From contig JAJTCI010000017.1 in NCBI GenBank assembly GCA_021323155.1, positions 1 through 15,263 of the forward strand: a stretch of 15,263 nt of DNA. The letters are read 5' to 3'. Positions 14,997 through 15,263 of the stretch are shown here, in pieces. Positions within the stretch are counted from its first letter, which is position 1; each line of letters begins with the position of its first letter. The notes beneath the pieces were generated by a model, which made no database searches, was not told the DNA's origin, and was given only the letters and a program-made list of their open reading frames with translations. A program made the translations under genes and the position numbers. This DNA comes from Chitinophagaceae bacterium. GTDB lineage: Bacteria > Bacteroidota > Bacteroidia > Chitinophagales > Chitinophagaceae.

Positions 14997-15070
14997 ACAG
15001 TTTAGTTTTTTACAAAATACTTCCCTGTATGCACCGCGTGTATCCCCTGTTTTGGGGAGCCTTGCTGCCC

Positions 15071-15182
15071 GCCGTTGTTGGTCGCCCCGCCGTTGTTGGT
15101 CGCCCTCGCCGTTGTTGGCCGCCCTCGCCGTTGTTGGCCGCCCAGCGCCGTTGTTGGTCGCCCAGCGCCGTTGTTGGTCGCC
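15071..15182. repeat. Tandem repeat array, about 5.8 units of 18-20 bp
   Basis: Units begin with the invariant GCCGTTGTTGG, continue with T or C, then CGCCC and a variable tail. They start at 15071 (18 bp), 15089 (19), 15108 (19), 15127 (20), 15147 (20) and 15167 (16, partial). Tails are C, TC, TC, AGC and AGC, so neighbours resemble each other, as expected from stepwise duplication. Units of 19 and 20 bp break any reading frame, so the array is unlikely to be coding. It lies 75 bp upstream of the lipoprotein start, within its probable 5' region. Confidence 0.85.
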
Positions 15183-15193
15183 TGACCAACAAC
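15170..15193. repeat. Inverted repeat closing the tandem array
   Basis: GTTGTTGGTC (15170-15179) and GACCAACAAC (15184-15193) are perfect 10-bp inverted arms around the loop GCCT. The left arm belongs to the last tandem unit, while the right arm is the same core in opposite orientation, so the array ends in a flipped half unit. Confidence 0.8.
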
Positions 15194-15263
15194 TCATCAT
15201 TCGTTGGCGATCGTAGCCATGTTCAGCCAATGGCGCCGCCCTTACTTCACTCCCCATATTACC

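Noticed and set aside
15071..15182. The repeat array as a CRISPR
   Set aside because: Units are directly adjacent without unique spacers, the repeat is only 18-20 bp, and no cas gene is present.
14997..15257. Extension of the lipoprotein frame through the repeat array as a DQQRR/NNG-rich domain
   Set aside because: The repeat units are 18, 19 and 20 bp long, so the frame changes from unit to unit, and the signal peptide with lipobox starts only at 14996.

Overview
The window looks like chromosomal DNA of a Bacteroidota bacterium, most likely the Chitinophagales/Chitinophagaceae (family-level placement is inference). The signs are: promoter elements of the TAnnTTTG type close to several starts; short lipoproteins with SCG/ASCK lipoboxes; a secreted endonuclease I start of the Bacteroidota type; a two-lobed retropepsin with a PDZ domain; an AsmA-like giant protein; and a futalosine-pathway menaquinone enzyme. 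No rRNA, tRNA, transposase, phage gene or CRISPR array is visible. Most of the window reads as ordinary core/house-keeping territory, with less familiar small genes in between.

Layout. 1-1482 (minus): the N-terminus of a secreted endonuclease I-like nuclease running off the left edge, then a secreted aspartic protease with a PDZ domain. 1664-6338 (plus): mqnC (cyclic dehypoxanthine futalosine synthase, menaquinone synthesis), a one-domain asparaginase-like protein, an alpha/beta hydrolase that overlaps it by one base, a FabH-like ketoacyl-ACP synthase III and an AI-2E family membrane transporter. 6339-6536 (minus): a 65-residue lipoprotein that abuts the transporter stop with no gap. 6792-7603 (plus): an ECF-type sigma factor with a strong promoter, overlapping by 4 nt a small zinc-finger (HxxxCxxC) protein that is probably its anti-sigma factor. 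7600-10812 (minus): an AsmA-like envelope protein preceded by a PF00756-type esterase; the AsmA stop shares a CTAG with the anti-sigma stop. 10937-11899 (plus): a membrane-anchored di-haem cytochrome c. 12078-14219 (plus): a 713-residue exported protein with an N-terminal OmpA peptidoglycan-binding domain. 14304-14996 (minus): an unknown lipoprotein, separated from the OmpA gene by a strong bidirectional hairpin terminator. 15071-15193: an array of 18-20 bp tandem repeats ending in a 10-bp inverted repeat.

How the parts relate. Menaquinone synthesis (mqnC) and the membrane cytochrome c both belong to respiration, but they lie 8 kb apart and nothing in the sequence links them. Most exported products (nuclease, protease, AsmA protein, OmpA protein, lipoproteins) act in the envelope. 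The two places with most room for new biology are the sigma/cysteine-rich small protein pair at 6792-7603 and the lipoprotein with its upstream repeat array at 14304-15193. I found no clear undescribed multi-gene defence or mobile system here.
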